9,846 nt of DNA, from the NCBI GenBank assembly GCA_002727395.1, contig PBWY01000042.1:1-9846 (forward strand), in the 5' to 3' direction. Position 1 is the stretch's first letter. Every line of letters starts with the position of its first letter. This stretch comes from Rhodospirillales bacterium (lineage in GTDB: Bacteria > Pseudomonadota > Alphaproteobacteria > MPNO01 > UBA2964). Both the position numbers and the translations under genes were made by a program. The notes beneath the pieces are model-generated. The model made no database searches. It saw only the letters and a program-made list of their open reading frames with translations, and was not told where the DNA came from. This document shows, in pieces, positions 1 through 6,718 of the stretch.

Positions 1-99
1 GAAATGGTCAAGTTCAAGAAAGGTGGAAGTTGTAAATTGCGCATAGTTTACATAATTATAAAAGAAAACCACAACTTATATTTTGTTTAAATAAAACGT

Positions 100-558
100 A
101 TGGCTTCAAAAGCAGAACTCGATAAACTAACAGCACTTGGCTCCGACTACGTGGGGCGTCGTCTTTACCTTTTATGGAACCCGATGACCGGCCGCACTAA
201 CGGTACAACACCCAATTTTTTTGCTACAATTACAATTCGTCCGCCCGGTATTGTAGATAAACCGCACCGCCACGTATCTGCGGCCATGAACTATATTTTT
301 CAAGGAGAAGGACGTTCAACCGTCGAGGGTAAGGTCTACGAGTGGCAGTCTGGTGATTTACTACTTACTGCTCCGGGCTGGGGCGTTCACAATCATGCCA
401 GTACCGGTACTGACCCAATCTATGAGTTAACGATACAAGATCAGCCACTAAATATCGTAATGGAATCTCTGTTGTGGCAAGAAGACTTAAAGAAGCCTTG
501 GAGTGTTCTTGGAACAGAAACGGGTTTTGACACCAATCGAGCTAAAATTGCGAGTTAA
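100..558 (+). CDS. Single-domain cupin protein, gentisate 1,2-dioxygenase-like
   Basis: 152-residue protein made of one cupin beta-barrel. Seen: cupin motif 1 around residues 50-71, with H56 and H58 in an HRH triplet followed by a GEG turn, and motif 2 around residues 85-99, with G85-D86, P92, and H97 and H99 in an HNH triplet. These His residues are the likely metal ligands. The HRH...GEG pattern and the Trp/His-rich second motif resemble gentisate 1,2-dioxygenases and related ring-cleavage cupins. Those enzymes are usually bicupins of about 340-380 residues, so this is a stand-alone half-size relative and gentisate activity should not be assumed. The ATG at 100 is preceded by an in-frame stop at 88-90, so the ORF cannot extend upstream. 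No Shine-Dalgarno sequence is visible in the very AT-rich leader (1-99), where I find no convincing promoter either. The stop lies 4 nt before the start of the DapA-family gene, which implies cotranscription and perhaps translational coupling. The cupin fold is secure; the substrate is unknown. Confidence 0.88.
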   Translation: MASKAELDKLTALGSDYVGRRLYLLWNPMTGRTNGTTPNFFATITIRPPGIVDKPHRHVSAAMNYIFQGEGRSTVEGKVYEWQSGDLLLTAPGWGVHNHASTGTDPIYELTIQDQPLNIVMESLLWQEDLKKPWSVLGTETGFDTNRAKIAS

Positions 559-562
559 GCCA

Positions 563-1489
563 ATGATGCATTTACCAAAATCTTTTTTAAAAGGCTCTAT
601 ACCACCACTAATCACACCTATTAGGAATAATCGTATAGATTATGATGCTTATGCAGGATTAGTAGAATTCCAAATCAAAAATGGTTCGCACGGTATCCTT
701 GTAAATGGCACCACTTCTGAACCTTCCACGCTTACTATTGAAGAACGCAACCGAATTGTAGACGTCGCTATCGAAGCTGCCGATGGTAAAATTCCCATTG
801 TAGCAGCCACCGGCTCACAGAGCCTAGCAGAAACTGCTATATTAACAGAGCACGCTGATAAAGCGGGCGCTAACGCTTTGTTGATTGTAACCCCATATTA
901 TATTCGTCCCCCTCAAAGCGGGCTCATCGCTTACTACAGCGAAATCGGCAAAAGAACAAAACTTCCTTGGATGATTTACCATATTCCCGGACGTGCTGCC
1001 GTTTCTGTTACCTTAGATACACTTGATCAAATAAGTAAAAACTGTCCTAACTTTGTAGGGATGAAACACGCGGTTGATGACCTTGGATTTGTCTCAAAGT
1101 GTATTGATCATTTTGGAAAAGACTTCCGTATCTTTGTAGGTCTTGAGGACTTGTCGTACCCAATGATGACAGTTGGTGCTTGCGGGCTGATGAACGCTGT
1201 AGGGAATTTAATGCCAAGACAACTCGCCCGGATGTGCGAGCAGGTATGGAAAGGAAATATGAAGGCCGCCCAAAAAATTCATTATGATCTTTTTGAAATT
1301 AACCAAGCAGTATTTTTTGACACCAACCCAACTCCTATGAAATATATGATGAAAAAGCTTGGTATTATGCCAAAAAATGAACACCGGCTTCCGATGATGC
1401 CAGCATCCAAAGATTTGGAAAAAAGACTAAATGGCGTCATGAAGAGAGCTGGATTGCTGAAAAAAAATTCACGTAAGAAGGCGGCCTAA
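563..1489 (+). CDS. DapA/NanA-family class I aldolase-lyase (dihydrodipicolinate synthase-like)
   Basis: 308-residue TIM-barrel enzyme of the dihydrodipicolinate synthase / N-acetylneuraminate lyase family. Seen: GTTSEP motif at residues 49-54 (GTTGE in true DapA, binding the pyruvate carboxylate), PYY at 111-113, YHIPGR at 139-144 with catalytic Y139, and GMK at 166-168 with K168 as the Schiff-base lysine. Length and spacing match E. coli DapA (Y133, K161). The family condenses or cleaves pyruvate or a related 2-oxo acid with an aldehyde. The GTTSEP variant and the cupin neighbour point to a catabolic paralogue rather than lysine biosynthesis, which is inference. The start is taken at the ATG pair 563-568, just after the cupin stop. 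The same frame is open upstream to an ATG at 503, but that would add 20 non-family residues and overlap the cupin. The C-terminus is Lys-rich, and a run of eight A near 1460 is a possible sequencing-error site. The product is soluble and cytoplasmic. Confidence 0.92.
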   Translation: MMHLPKSFLKGSIPPLITPIRNNRIDYDAYAGLVEFQIKNGSHGILVNGTTSEPSTLTIEERNRIVDVAIEAADGKIPIVAATGSQSLAETAILTEHADKAGANALLIVTPYYIRPPQSGLIAYYSEIGKRTKLPWMIYHIPGRAAVSVTLDTLDQISKNCPNFVGMKHAVDDLGFVSKCIDHFGKDFRIFVGLEDLSYPMMTVGACGLMNAVGNLMPRQLARMCEQVWKGNMKAAQKIHYDLFEINQAVFFDTNPTPMKYMMKKLGIMPKNEHRLPMMPASKDLEKRLNGVMKRAGLLKKNSRKKAA

Positions 1490-1532
1490 TATTTTACACT
1501 GACTTCGTTCTATCATTGTGATTAGGGCCGCC
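1480..1532. repeat. Inverted repeat (hairpin) over the lyase stop codon
   Basis: GGCGGCCTAAT at 1480-1490 pairs with ATTAGGGCCGCC at 1521-1532: 11 base pairs with one bulged G, separated by a 30-nt loop. The left arm contains the last codons and the TAA of the DapA-family gene. There is no T-run after the right arm, so it is not a classical intrinsic terminator. It could protect the 3' end of the cupin-lyase mRNA or weakly separate it from the downstream methyltransferase gene. The pairing is seen; the function is inferred. Confidence 0.5.
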
Positions 1533-1578
1533 CGAAAGAGTTTGGGATAGTGTCAACTAAATCGATAGAGATTTTTTT

Positions 1579-2391
1579 ATGGTTTATAATTCTGACGCAA
1601 GCGAAATAGATACTTCTGCTGCAGAAGCATTCGAAAAATTTTTAGTGCCAACTATATTTGGGCCCTGGTCAAAGGTAATGGTCAACCATGCAGAAGCAAA
1701 AGTCGGTGACAGTTTGCTAGATGTTGGCTGCGGTAGTGGAGCAGCAGCGCGATATGCTAAATCTATTGTTGGAAAATTTGGATCAGTATCTGCAATTGAT
1801 CTAAATGAGGGGATGATTGCGTTTGCTCAAATGCTTGACAAAAACAATGAGATCGATTGGCAAAAAGGCGACGTAACAGACATGCCATATAAGGATCAGT
1901 CTTTTAACATAGTGGCCGGCAATCAACTACTGCAATTTCTCCCGGATAAAGATAAGGGTTTGAAAGAAATGAAGAGAGTTTTAAAACAAGGGGGAAAGCT
2001 AGCACTTACGATCTACTGTCCTAAAAACAAAAATCCGGCGCACGAAGCAATTGCCAAAGCATTAGAAAATAACGGCGTGGCCTCAAAGGCAGTCACACAT
2101 CCTTTTTCATTTGGCGACCCGATACTTATTGGTGACCTTATTCAAAAAGCCGGGTTTCGTGATATTTCGGTAGTGCGGAAACAAATGGACAGTTATTTTA
2201 ATTCGGCAGAACATTTTATAGAATCTTTAGCCGCAGGAGGTCCGTCTTCTAGGCATGCCCTAGAGCAATTAGATTCATCCGGTCTGAAAAAATTGAAAGC
2301 AGAAGTAACTAAATCTTTGACAGAGTTTGTTGATCCAAACAAAGGACTTCGCGTTATTACCACTGCAAATTTAGCACTAGCTACTGCATAG
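1579..2391 (+). CDS. Class I SAM-dependent methyltransferase (UbiE/Methyltransf_11 type)
   Basis: 270-residue Rossmann-fold methyltransferase. Seen: motif I LDVGCGSG at residues 47-54 (SAM-binding glycine loop), an acidic residue at the end of strand beta2 (D74 in AIDLNEGM), a GDVTDMPY segment at 98-104 (adenine-contacting region), and a post-motif MKRVLKQGGKLALTIY at 131-146. The C-terminal third (about 150-270) should form the substrate-recognition part and gives no clear clue to the acceptor. The arrangement is like small-molecule methyltransferases of the UbiE/menaquinone type, but the sequence alone does not name a substrate. A weak GAG ribosome-binding site at 1568-1570 lies 8 nt before the ATG. 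It follows the DapA-family gene by 89 nt, so cotranscription is possible but not certain. Its 3' end overlaps the convergent gene on the minus strand by 11 nt. Confidence 0.88.
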   Translation: MVYNSDASEIDTSAAEAFEKFLVPTIFGPWSKVMVNHAEAKVGDSLLDVGCGSGAAARYAKSIVGKFGSVSAIDLNEGMIAFAQMLDKNNEIDWQKGDVTDMPYKDQSFNIVAGNQLLQFLPDKDKGLKEMKRVLKQGGKLALTIYCPKNKNPAHEAIAKALENNGVASKAVTHPFSFGDPILIGDLIQKAGFRDISVVRKQMDSYFNSAEHFIESLAAGGPSSRHALEQLDSSGLKKLKAEVTKSLTEFVDPNKGLRVITTANLALATA

Positions 2392-3106
2392 GATTGAGTT
2401 TCAGAAACATCTCTATGACACCTGAATATTTTTTTTCCAATTCATTAGAAGATGAGTTAATTCCGTTCTTACATTCGTCACACATATTCCAACTTCCTAA
2501 ATGGGGTGTGTGGATTTGAAAAGCAAAATCGAAATCCTCGATTTCCTCATTTGTTTGTGGAGCTAGCTGAGCATTCCCCATTGCTAATGCCCGCATCACT
2601 TGTTCGTTACCTTTTGCCAACCGCTTCAGGATAGACAGGCTTCCTCTATGATATCGGTGAGCCCGATTATAATGGGCATTCACACAACAAACCGGATAAC
2701 CCAACAAACGCGCTTCTTCATCCATTGAAAGTATACCATCTAAATCATTTATTTTTTTAATAGACATTGCAAATTTCTCTTCTTTGCAAATATACCACGC
2801 CTTAAATTCAGAAATTTGTCCGCGGCAATACTCCGTATACCATTTCGGGAACTGGCCATATGCAGTCGCGTCCCATAGACAACCCTCTATAACAAAAAGT
2901 TTGAGATCTAAAGCTAACTTCAAAATTTTTTCAATAAGTTCTTCAGGCATGGGGGTACGTCCAAGAAGGAACACAGGCTTGATACCCTTTAGGAGAGCGA
3001 CGAAATCGTAAACTTCTCCAATCACATCCTGTTGCTCACTTTTATCCCGTAGCCAATTTATGATTCCCAAAAGTTGATAATCGGTTTCCGATGTTAGGTC
3101 TATCAT
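2381..3106 (-). CDS. Uncharacterised protein with GYPxCC and CxxC motifs (DUF483-like)
   Basis: 241-residue protein of unknown function. Seen: an EEARLLGYPVCCVNAHY segment at residues 130-146 with adjacent C140-C141, then His-rich residues (H150, H153), then H199/H202 and a C209-x-x-C212 pair in a WNMCDEC segment. No signal peptide or membrane segment is visible, so it should be cytoplasmic. The leucine-glycine-tyrosine-proline-x-Cys-Cys signature recalls the DUF483 group, whose function I do not know. The conserved Cys/His set suggests metal binding or a redox centre (inference). Residues 1-125 show no motif I recognise. The ATG is complement of 3104-3106 and has no evident Shine-Dalgarno; the next in-frame Met is residue 53, too far in. 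It is convergent with the methyltransferase (11-nt overlap) and divergent from the dioxygenase unit. The CDS is well supported by its length and composition; the family call is tentative. Confidence 0.72.
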   Translation of the reverse strand: MIDLTSETDYQLLGIINWLRDKSEQQDVIGEVYDFVALLKGIKPVFLLGRTPMPEELIEKILKLALDLKLFVIEGCLWDATAYGQFPKWYTEYCRGQISEFKAWYICKEEKFAMSIKKINDLDGILSMDEEARLLGYPVCCVNAHYNRAHRYHRGSLSILKRLAKGNEQVMRALAMGNAQLAPQTNEEIEDFDFAFQIHTPHLGSWNMCDECKNGINSSSNELEKKYSGVIEMFLKLNPMQ

Positions 3107-3120
3107 TTCTAATTTACCAA

Positions 3121-3148
3121 ATTACATGCTTGAAATCCCTGAAAACAA
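3121..3148 (-). promoter_or_regulatory. Possible sigma70-like promoter for the DUF483-like gene
   Basis: Reading the minus strand, TTGTTT (complement 3143-3148) and TGTAAT (complement 3121-3126) are spaced by 16 nt. The -10 matches 5 of 6 consensus bases. The predicted transcript would start only a few nucleotides before the ATG at 3106, consistent with the absence of a ribosome-binding site there (near-leaderless message). This is weak evidence in an AT-rich spacer. Confidence 0.25.
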
Positions 3149-3162
3149 TTCATTTACAATGG

Positions 3163-3192
3163 CTGGCAAACCCTCAGGCACACAGCTATAAT
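3163..3192 (+). promoter_or_regulatory. Sigma70-like promoter for the dioxygenase gene cluster
   Basis: A perfect -10 hexamer TATAAT at 3187-3192 is preceded, with an 18-nt spacer, by CTGGCA at 3163-3168 (4 of 6 matches to TTGACA). Transcription would begin near 3199-3200, giving a leader of about 26 nt before the ATG at 3226. This also argues against the longer in-frame start at 3091, which would lie upstream of the transcript. Confidence 0.5.
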
Positions 3193-3225
3193 ATCGGAAT
3201 TAGGGGTAAACAGGACATTGTGAAA

Positions 3226-4095
3226 ATGACAAGCATTCTTCAATCAAACATTACCATTACACCTCTCTCAGATGTATTAGGCGCTAAGGTAACAGGTGCG
3301 GACCTTAGTAAGCCACTCGACGCTCCAACTGTCGAGACCTTAACTCAAGCATGGCATAAATACATTGTTTTAATTTTTCCTGACCAAGACCTCTCACAAA
3401 GTCAACAGTTAAATTTTGCAAAACACTTTGGCGATACAGGAACACGTTCGCGCCGTCCTGAACAAAGGCCAGAAGGTGCAAATTATAACGACGGTATTAT
3501 GCTAATTACTAATGTTAAAGATGACAAAGGACGTTATGTGGGTTCTTTGCCAGACGGCGAAATGTATTTTCACCATGATATGTGTTACATGCCGAAACCT
3601 CACAAAGGTACAATGCTTTACGCGATAGATATACCGTCAACTGGTGGCAATACACGTTTTTCTAATATGTATCGTGCCTACGACCTAATACCCGATAAAT
3701 TAAAGAAAGAATTGAATGGGCGCACAGCATTGCAGGTTTATGATTACCACATGACACAAACAGTTGATATTGATGGAGACTTGACGGGTATCCACAATCT
3801 TTCACAGCCAATTTTTGTACGCCACCCGGAAACAGGCCGTATCGCCCTCTATGTTAACAGGCTAATGACAGCTAGAATAGATGGAATACCCCGCGACGAA
3901 AGCAATGCAATTTTAGAAGAACTCTACACCATCAGCGAATCAAAAAATAATTATTACGAACACTCATGGACAGAAGGCGAATTGGCCATGTGGGATAATT
4001 ATTGTTCTTGCCACGCTCGTACCGACTTTCCAGAGAATGAACGCAGGCTATTGCGGCGGTGTACCCTTTTGGGCCAGCAAATGATTGCAGCATAA
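3226..4095 (+). CDS. TauD/TfdA-family Fe(II)/2-oxoglutarate dioxygenase, tandem copy 1
   Basis: 289-residue jelly-roll oxygenase that would couple oxidative decarboxylation of 2-oxoglutarate to hydroxylation of an organic substrate. Seen: N-terminal GAKVTGADLSKPL at 19-31 typical of the family; facial triad H116-x-D118 in GEMYFHHDM and H263 in the CSCHAR segment; GGNTRF at 140-145, matching the conserved GG-x-T segment of TauD; and an Arg-rich RRLLRR at 273-278 supplying the Arg that binds the 2-oxoglutarate carboxylate. Length fits TauD/TfdA (about 280-290). C260 and C262 next to the iron His are unusual and absent from the neighbouring copy. The start is taken at ATG 3226; an in-frame GTG at 3220 is an alternative, with AGGA at 3212-3215 as a possible ribosome-binding site. 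The frame is open back to 3091, but that extension lacks family sequence and precedes the promoter. First gene of a likely four-gene unit. The substrate is not predictable; taurine is not implied. Confidence 0.93.
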   Translation: MTSILQSNITITPLSDVLGAKVTGADLSKPLDAPTVETLTQAWHKYIVLIFPDQDLSQSQQLNFAKHFGDTGTRSRRPEQRPEGANYNDGIMLITNVKDDKGRYVGSLPDGEMYFHHDMCYMPKPHKGTMLYAIDIPSTGGNTRFSNMYRAYDLIPDKLKKELNGRTALQVYDYHMTQTVDIDGDLTGIHNLSQPIFVRHPETGRIALYVNRLMTARIDGIPRDESNAILEELYTISESKNNYYEHSWTEGELAMWDNYCSCHARTDFPENERRLLRRCTLLGQQMIAA

Positions 4096-4118
4096 CCCTA
4101 TTTCTAATGAAAGAATTC

Positions 4119-4122
4119 GGAG
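4119..4122 (+). promoter_or_regulatory. Ribosome-binding site deciding a GTG start
   Basis: GGAG lies 6 nt before the GTG at 4129. No ATG in this frame lies near the conserved N-terminus, so this site fixes GTG as the start of the second TauD-family gene. Confidence 0.7.
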
Positions 4123-4128
4123 AAACTT

Positions 4129-4986
4129 GTGAGATATAACATTAGAAAGTTTAAAGCTCCCATTGGCGCTGAGGTAATTGGGATTGATCTTCGTAAACCG
4201 CTCGATCAGGATTCAATTAAAGAGATATATCGGGCTTGGCTTGATCATATCGTATTGATATTTCGAGGGCAGTCCCTCTCCAAAGACGAACAAGTCGCCT
4301 TCGCTAATCAATTTGGGGATGTCGGTATCCGCGCAACACCTCTCGAGAACCAGAACGAAGTCTCAAATGGCTATGATGGAAGCATAATGCTGGTCACCAA
4401 TCAACGTGATGAAAATGGAAACTACATTGGATCATTGCAAGATGGGGAAATGTGGTTTCACCATGATATGAGTTATCGTCCAGAGCCACACAAGGCCACT
4501 CTATTACATGCCATTGAACTACCTTCGAATGGTGGAAATACAAAATTTGCTAACCAATACCTCGCTTATGAGAACGTACCGGATGACTTAAAAAAACAAC
4601 TCAGAGGCCGAAGGGTACTTCAAGCATACAACTTTACCATGCTTGAGAAAGTTGACCTTGAAAGCGGCCTCGATGGTATTCAACATTATTGGCAACCGAT
4701 CTTCGTTAAACACCCAGAAACGGGTAAAACAGCCCTTTATGTTAGTCGCCTCATTTCTGCAGCCATTGAAAATATGCCACGCCAAGAAAGTGACCAAATT
4801 CTGAAGAAACTTATCGAAATTGCGGAAAGCCCCAAGCTAATATATGAACACGAATGGAAAATAGGAGACCTGGCAATGTGGGACAATCGTTGTTCAACCC
4901 ATGCGCGTACCAACTTTTCTCCACAAGAAAGAAGGTTATTGAGGCGTTGTACGCTTGAAGGTGCGTCCATGATTAATGCAGCGTAA
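4129..4986 (+). CDS. TauD/TfdA-family Fe(II)/2-oxoglutarate dioxygenase, tandem copy 2
   Basis: 285-residue paralogue of the preceding gene, about half identical by eye and collinear without large gaps. Seen: IGAEVIGIDLRKPL at 12-25; iron ligands H111-x-D113 in GEMWFHHDM and H258 in CSTHAR; GGNTKF at 135-140; and RRLLRR at 268-273 for 2-oxoglutarate binding. All catalytic residues are intact, so both copies should be active enzymes. The main differences from copy 1 lie in the loop after residue 70 and around residues 165-190, which in this family border the substrate pocket, suggesting different or diverged substrates (inference). It starts with GTG, with a GGAG 6 nt upstream. The gap to copy 1 is 33 nt with no terminator, so the two are very probably cotranscribed. 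Confidence 0.93.
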   Translation: MRYNIRKFKAPIGAEVIGIDLRKPLDQDSIKEIYRAWLDHIVLIFRGQSLSKDEQVAFANQFGDVGIRATPLENQNEVSNGYDGSIMLVTNQRDENGNYIGSLQDGEMWFHHDMSYRPEPHKATLLHAIELPSNGGNTKFANQYLAYENVPDDLKKQLRGRRVLQAYNFTMLEKVDLESGLDGIQHYWQPIFVKHPETGKTALYVSRLISAAIENMPRQESDQILKKLIEIAESPKLIYEHEWKIGDLAMWDNRCSTHARTNFSPQERRLLRRCTLEGASMINAA

Positions 4987-5021
4987 AGTATAGTATGACT
5001 TTCGCCCTACCTAGACCAATG

Positions 5022-5050
5022 TTAAAACTGTATCGTAATTTAAATATTAT
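5022..5050 (+). promoter_or_regulatory. Possible internal sigma70-like promoter before the hydrolase gene
   Basis: TTAAAA at 5022-5027 and TATTAT at 5045-5050 are separated by exactly 17 nt (4 of 6 and 5 of 6 consensus matches), ending 22 nt before the hydrolase ATG. This is the longest gap (86 nt) inside the plus-strand cluster. The region is AT-rich, so a chance match is quite possible. Confidence 0.3.
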
Positions 5051-5072
5051 ATTAGGCTTTAAGGGGTAAATT

Positions 5073-5846
5073 ATGCCAACAATCAATACTAATGGCGAAA
5101 AAATTTTCTTCTTGGATGAAGGTGATGGGCCAACCATACTTTTTATTCATTCTATGGGAACAAACGGCTACTTATTTCGTGATCAGGTGGCTAAACTCAA
5201 AGAAAACTTCCGCTGCATAGTTCCTGATTGTCGGGGGCATGGTGCGTCATCCTATAATAAATCTTTTACTATAGAGGAGTGCGCCGCAGACCTAAAATCA
5301 ATATTAGATCACCTTAACATAGATAAGTGCCACATCGTTGGTTTATCGATGGGAGGGCCAATCAGCCTGTGTTTCAACAGGCTATATCCCGAAATAGCTC
5401 TTTCATTGAGCCTAGCCAACAGTTTTGCCCGTATTCGAGAAGGATCAGAAGATCGAATTTATGCAACACAGGAAGCGGTTGCTTACCTCTCCATGCTTGA
5501 ATTTGGAAGCCAATATGCTGGGGATCGGTTAATGCCTACTACCCCCATAGAGAAACTTGATGAACTCGCTGAAGAGATTTCCAAATGTCCACCCAAAGCC
5601 TATGTCAATACTATTCGTGAATTGCTGACCTATGATGCCAGTAGAGATCTTAGATTAGTCAATGTTCCCACGTTAATTATCGCCGGAGCTTCCGATGATG
5701 CTACACCTATAGAGGAGTCGGAATTTATACGAGACTGTATTCAAGGTTCAGAAATCAAAATAATTGATGGCGCCGGTCATCTATCGACTATTGATTACCC
5801 AGAAGAGTTTACCAAAATACTTAGTGCTTTCTTGACAGCACATTAA
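5073..5846 (+). CDS. Alpha/beta-hydrolase fold enzyme (3-oxoadipate enol-lactonase / esterase-like)
   Basis: 257-residue serine hydrolase. Seen: an oxyanion-loop HSMG at residues 26-29, RGHGAS at 54-59, the nucleophile elbow GLSMGG at 90-95 with S92, the acid in GASDDATP at 205-212 (D208 most likely), and the catalytic His in GAGHLS at 233-238 (H236). The complete triad and this motif set are typical of PcaD-type enol-lactonases and small carboxylesterases; the exact reaction cannot be told from sequence. A good AAGGGG ribosome-binding site at 5061-5066 lies 6 nt before the ATG. No signal peptide is visible, so it is cytoplasmic. Placed between the tandem TauD-family genes and the PhyH-family gene, it may hydrolyse an ester or lactone arising from their substrates (inference). 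Confidence 0.92.
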   Translation: MPTINTNGEKIFFLDEGDGPTILFIHSMGTNGYLFRDQVAKLKENFRCIVPDCRGHGASSYNKSFTIEECAADLKSILDHLNIDKCHIVGLSMGGPISLCFNRLYPEIALSLSLANSFARIREGSEDRIYATQEAVAYLSMLEFGSQYAGDRLMPTTPIEKLDELAEEISKCPPKAYVNTIRELLTYDASRDLRLVNVPTLIIAGASDDATPIEESEFIRDCIQGSEIKIIDGAGHLSTIDYPEEFTKILSAFLTAH

Positions 5847-5861
5847 AATCAACCCAGCCAC

Positions 5862-5865
5862 GGAG
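5862..5865 (+). promoter_or_regulatory. Ribosome-binding site deciding a TTG start
   Basis: GGAG is 6 nt before the TTG at 5872, the same geometry as at the GTG-started dioxygenase gene upstream. The first in-frame ATG is at codon 44, inside the conserved domain, so the TTG is the credible start. Confidence 0.65.
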
Positions 5866-5871
5866 TAAGCC

Positions 5872-6714
5872 TTGCCTAAGGTCTTAAGTAAAAGCCAAAT
5901 AAATGGTTATGAGGAGAATGGCTTTGTCACACCGGTACCAATTCTAGATAAAGAAGAAGTGCAGACATACCGAAACCACTTGGAAAATACCGAAGCAACT
6001 ATGGATAAATTTTTTCGTGGAATTGGGCAAACCAAATTTTATTTGCGATTTCCATGGGCTTATAGAATGGCAACTCACCCCAGATTGCTTGACGCAGTAG
6101 AGGATCTCATAGGCCCTAACATAATGCTTTATCATAACACGGCGTGGATAAAAGAACCCCAAGACCCAGCGTATGTAAGTTGGCACCAAGATAATACCTA
6201 TTTTGGCCATAAACCATGCAATGTACTAACTGCTTGGATAGCATTGTCTTCTGCCTCCGAGAAAAGCGGGTGCATGCATTTTATTCCCGGCTCACATAAA
6301 AATGGTTTACGTGACCTAGAAAACCCGGATATAGGGCGAGGTAACATGTTATCGAGCGGCCAAAATGTTGACGTTTCAAATGATATAGCCAAACCCGTAC
6401 CAGCGAATTTAGAGGTAGGCCAAGCCTCGATCCACCATGCCTTTCTTGTGCACGGGTCATCTCCAAATAAAGGGAAAGAGCGTCGAATGGGTGTAACCTT
6501 TATTTACCATCCTCCAGAACTTGGGCAAATAGGTAAAAAAAGAACTAGTGCGCTCATAGTCAGAGGTGTTGATCAATTTCACAACTTTGATCACGAATCA
6601 GCTCCTGTCCCGGATAACGATAAAGGTAATGCAATTCGTCATGAGAAAGCTGTGGAGGCTTATCGAGCTAAGGTTCGAGAACTGGGTAATATCACTGTAG
6701 ACAGGTTCGATTAA
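5872..6714 (+). CDS. Phytanoyl-CoA dioxygenase (PhyH) family Fe(II)/2-oxoglutarate oxygenase
   Basis: 280-residue oxygenase of the PhyH superfamily, unrelated in detail to the TauD-type neighbours but using the same cofactors. Seen: an N-terminal YEENGFVTPVPIL segment at 13-25 typical of the family; iron ligands H105-x-D107 in WHQDNTY; a GCMHFIPGSH strand at 133-142; and the third ligand H194 in VHGSSPNKGKERR, whose R204/R205 would bind 2-oxoglutarate. Family members hydroxylate acyl-CoA, ectoine, amino-acid or small alkyl substrates, and the sequence does not decide which. It starts with TTG behind a good GGAG and follows the hydrolase by 25 nt, so it is likely the last gene of the plus-strand unit. 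Its stop is only 4 nt from the stop of the convergent minus-strand dioxygenase, with no hairpin in between. Confidence 0.92.
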   Translation: MPKVLSKSQINGYEENGFVTPVPILDKEEVQTYRNHLENTEATMDKFFRGIGQTKFYLRFPWAYRMATHPRLLDAVEDLIGPNIMLYHNTAWIKEPQDPAYVSWHQDNTYFGHKPCNVLTAWIALSSASEKSGCMHFIPGSHKNGLRDLENPDIGRGNMLSSGQNVDVSNDIAKPVPANLEVGQASIHHAFLVHGSSPNKGKERRMGVTFIYHPPELGQIGKKRTSALIVRGVDQFHNFDHESAPVPDNDKGNAIRHEKAVEAYRAKVRELGNITVDRFD

Positions 6715-6718
6715 ACCA

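Noticed and set aside
1..99. Possible 3' end of an upstream gene or a promoter for the cupin gene
   Set aside because: All three forward frames reach a stop within this stretch and the open pieces are too short to identify; no -35/-10 pair with acceptable spacing is present.
503..562. In-frame upstream extension of the DapA-family gene to an ATG at 503
   Set aside because: It overlaps the end of the cupin gene and adds residues without family similarity; the ATG pair at 563-568 sits right after the cupin stop and gives the normal family length.
2784..3011. 75-codon plus-strand ORF opposite the DUF483-like gene
   Set aside because: It is antisense to a better ORF with conserved Cys motifs and shows no domain or start signal.
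3163..3180. Sigma54-like promoter (TGGCA ... GGCA)
   Set aside because: The GG and GC elements are one base off the required spacing, and a better sigma70-like reading exists at the same place.
3091..3225. In-frame upstream extension of the first TauD-family gene
   Set aside because: The added residues are not family-like, the region contains the TATAAT promoter, and it overlaps the start of the divergent minus-strand gene.
5944..6466. Several minus-strand ORFs opposite the PhyH-family gene
   Set aside because: Mutually overlapping short frames antisense to an enzyme with a full catalytic triad; no supporting signal.
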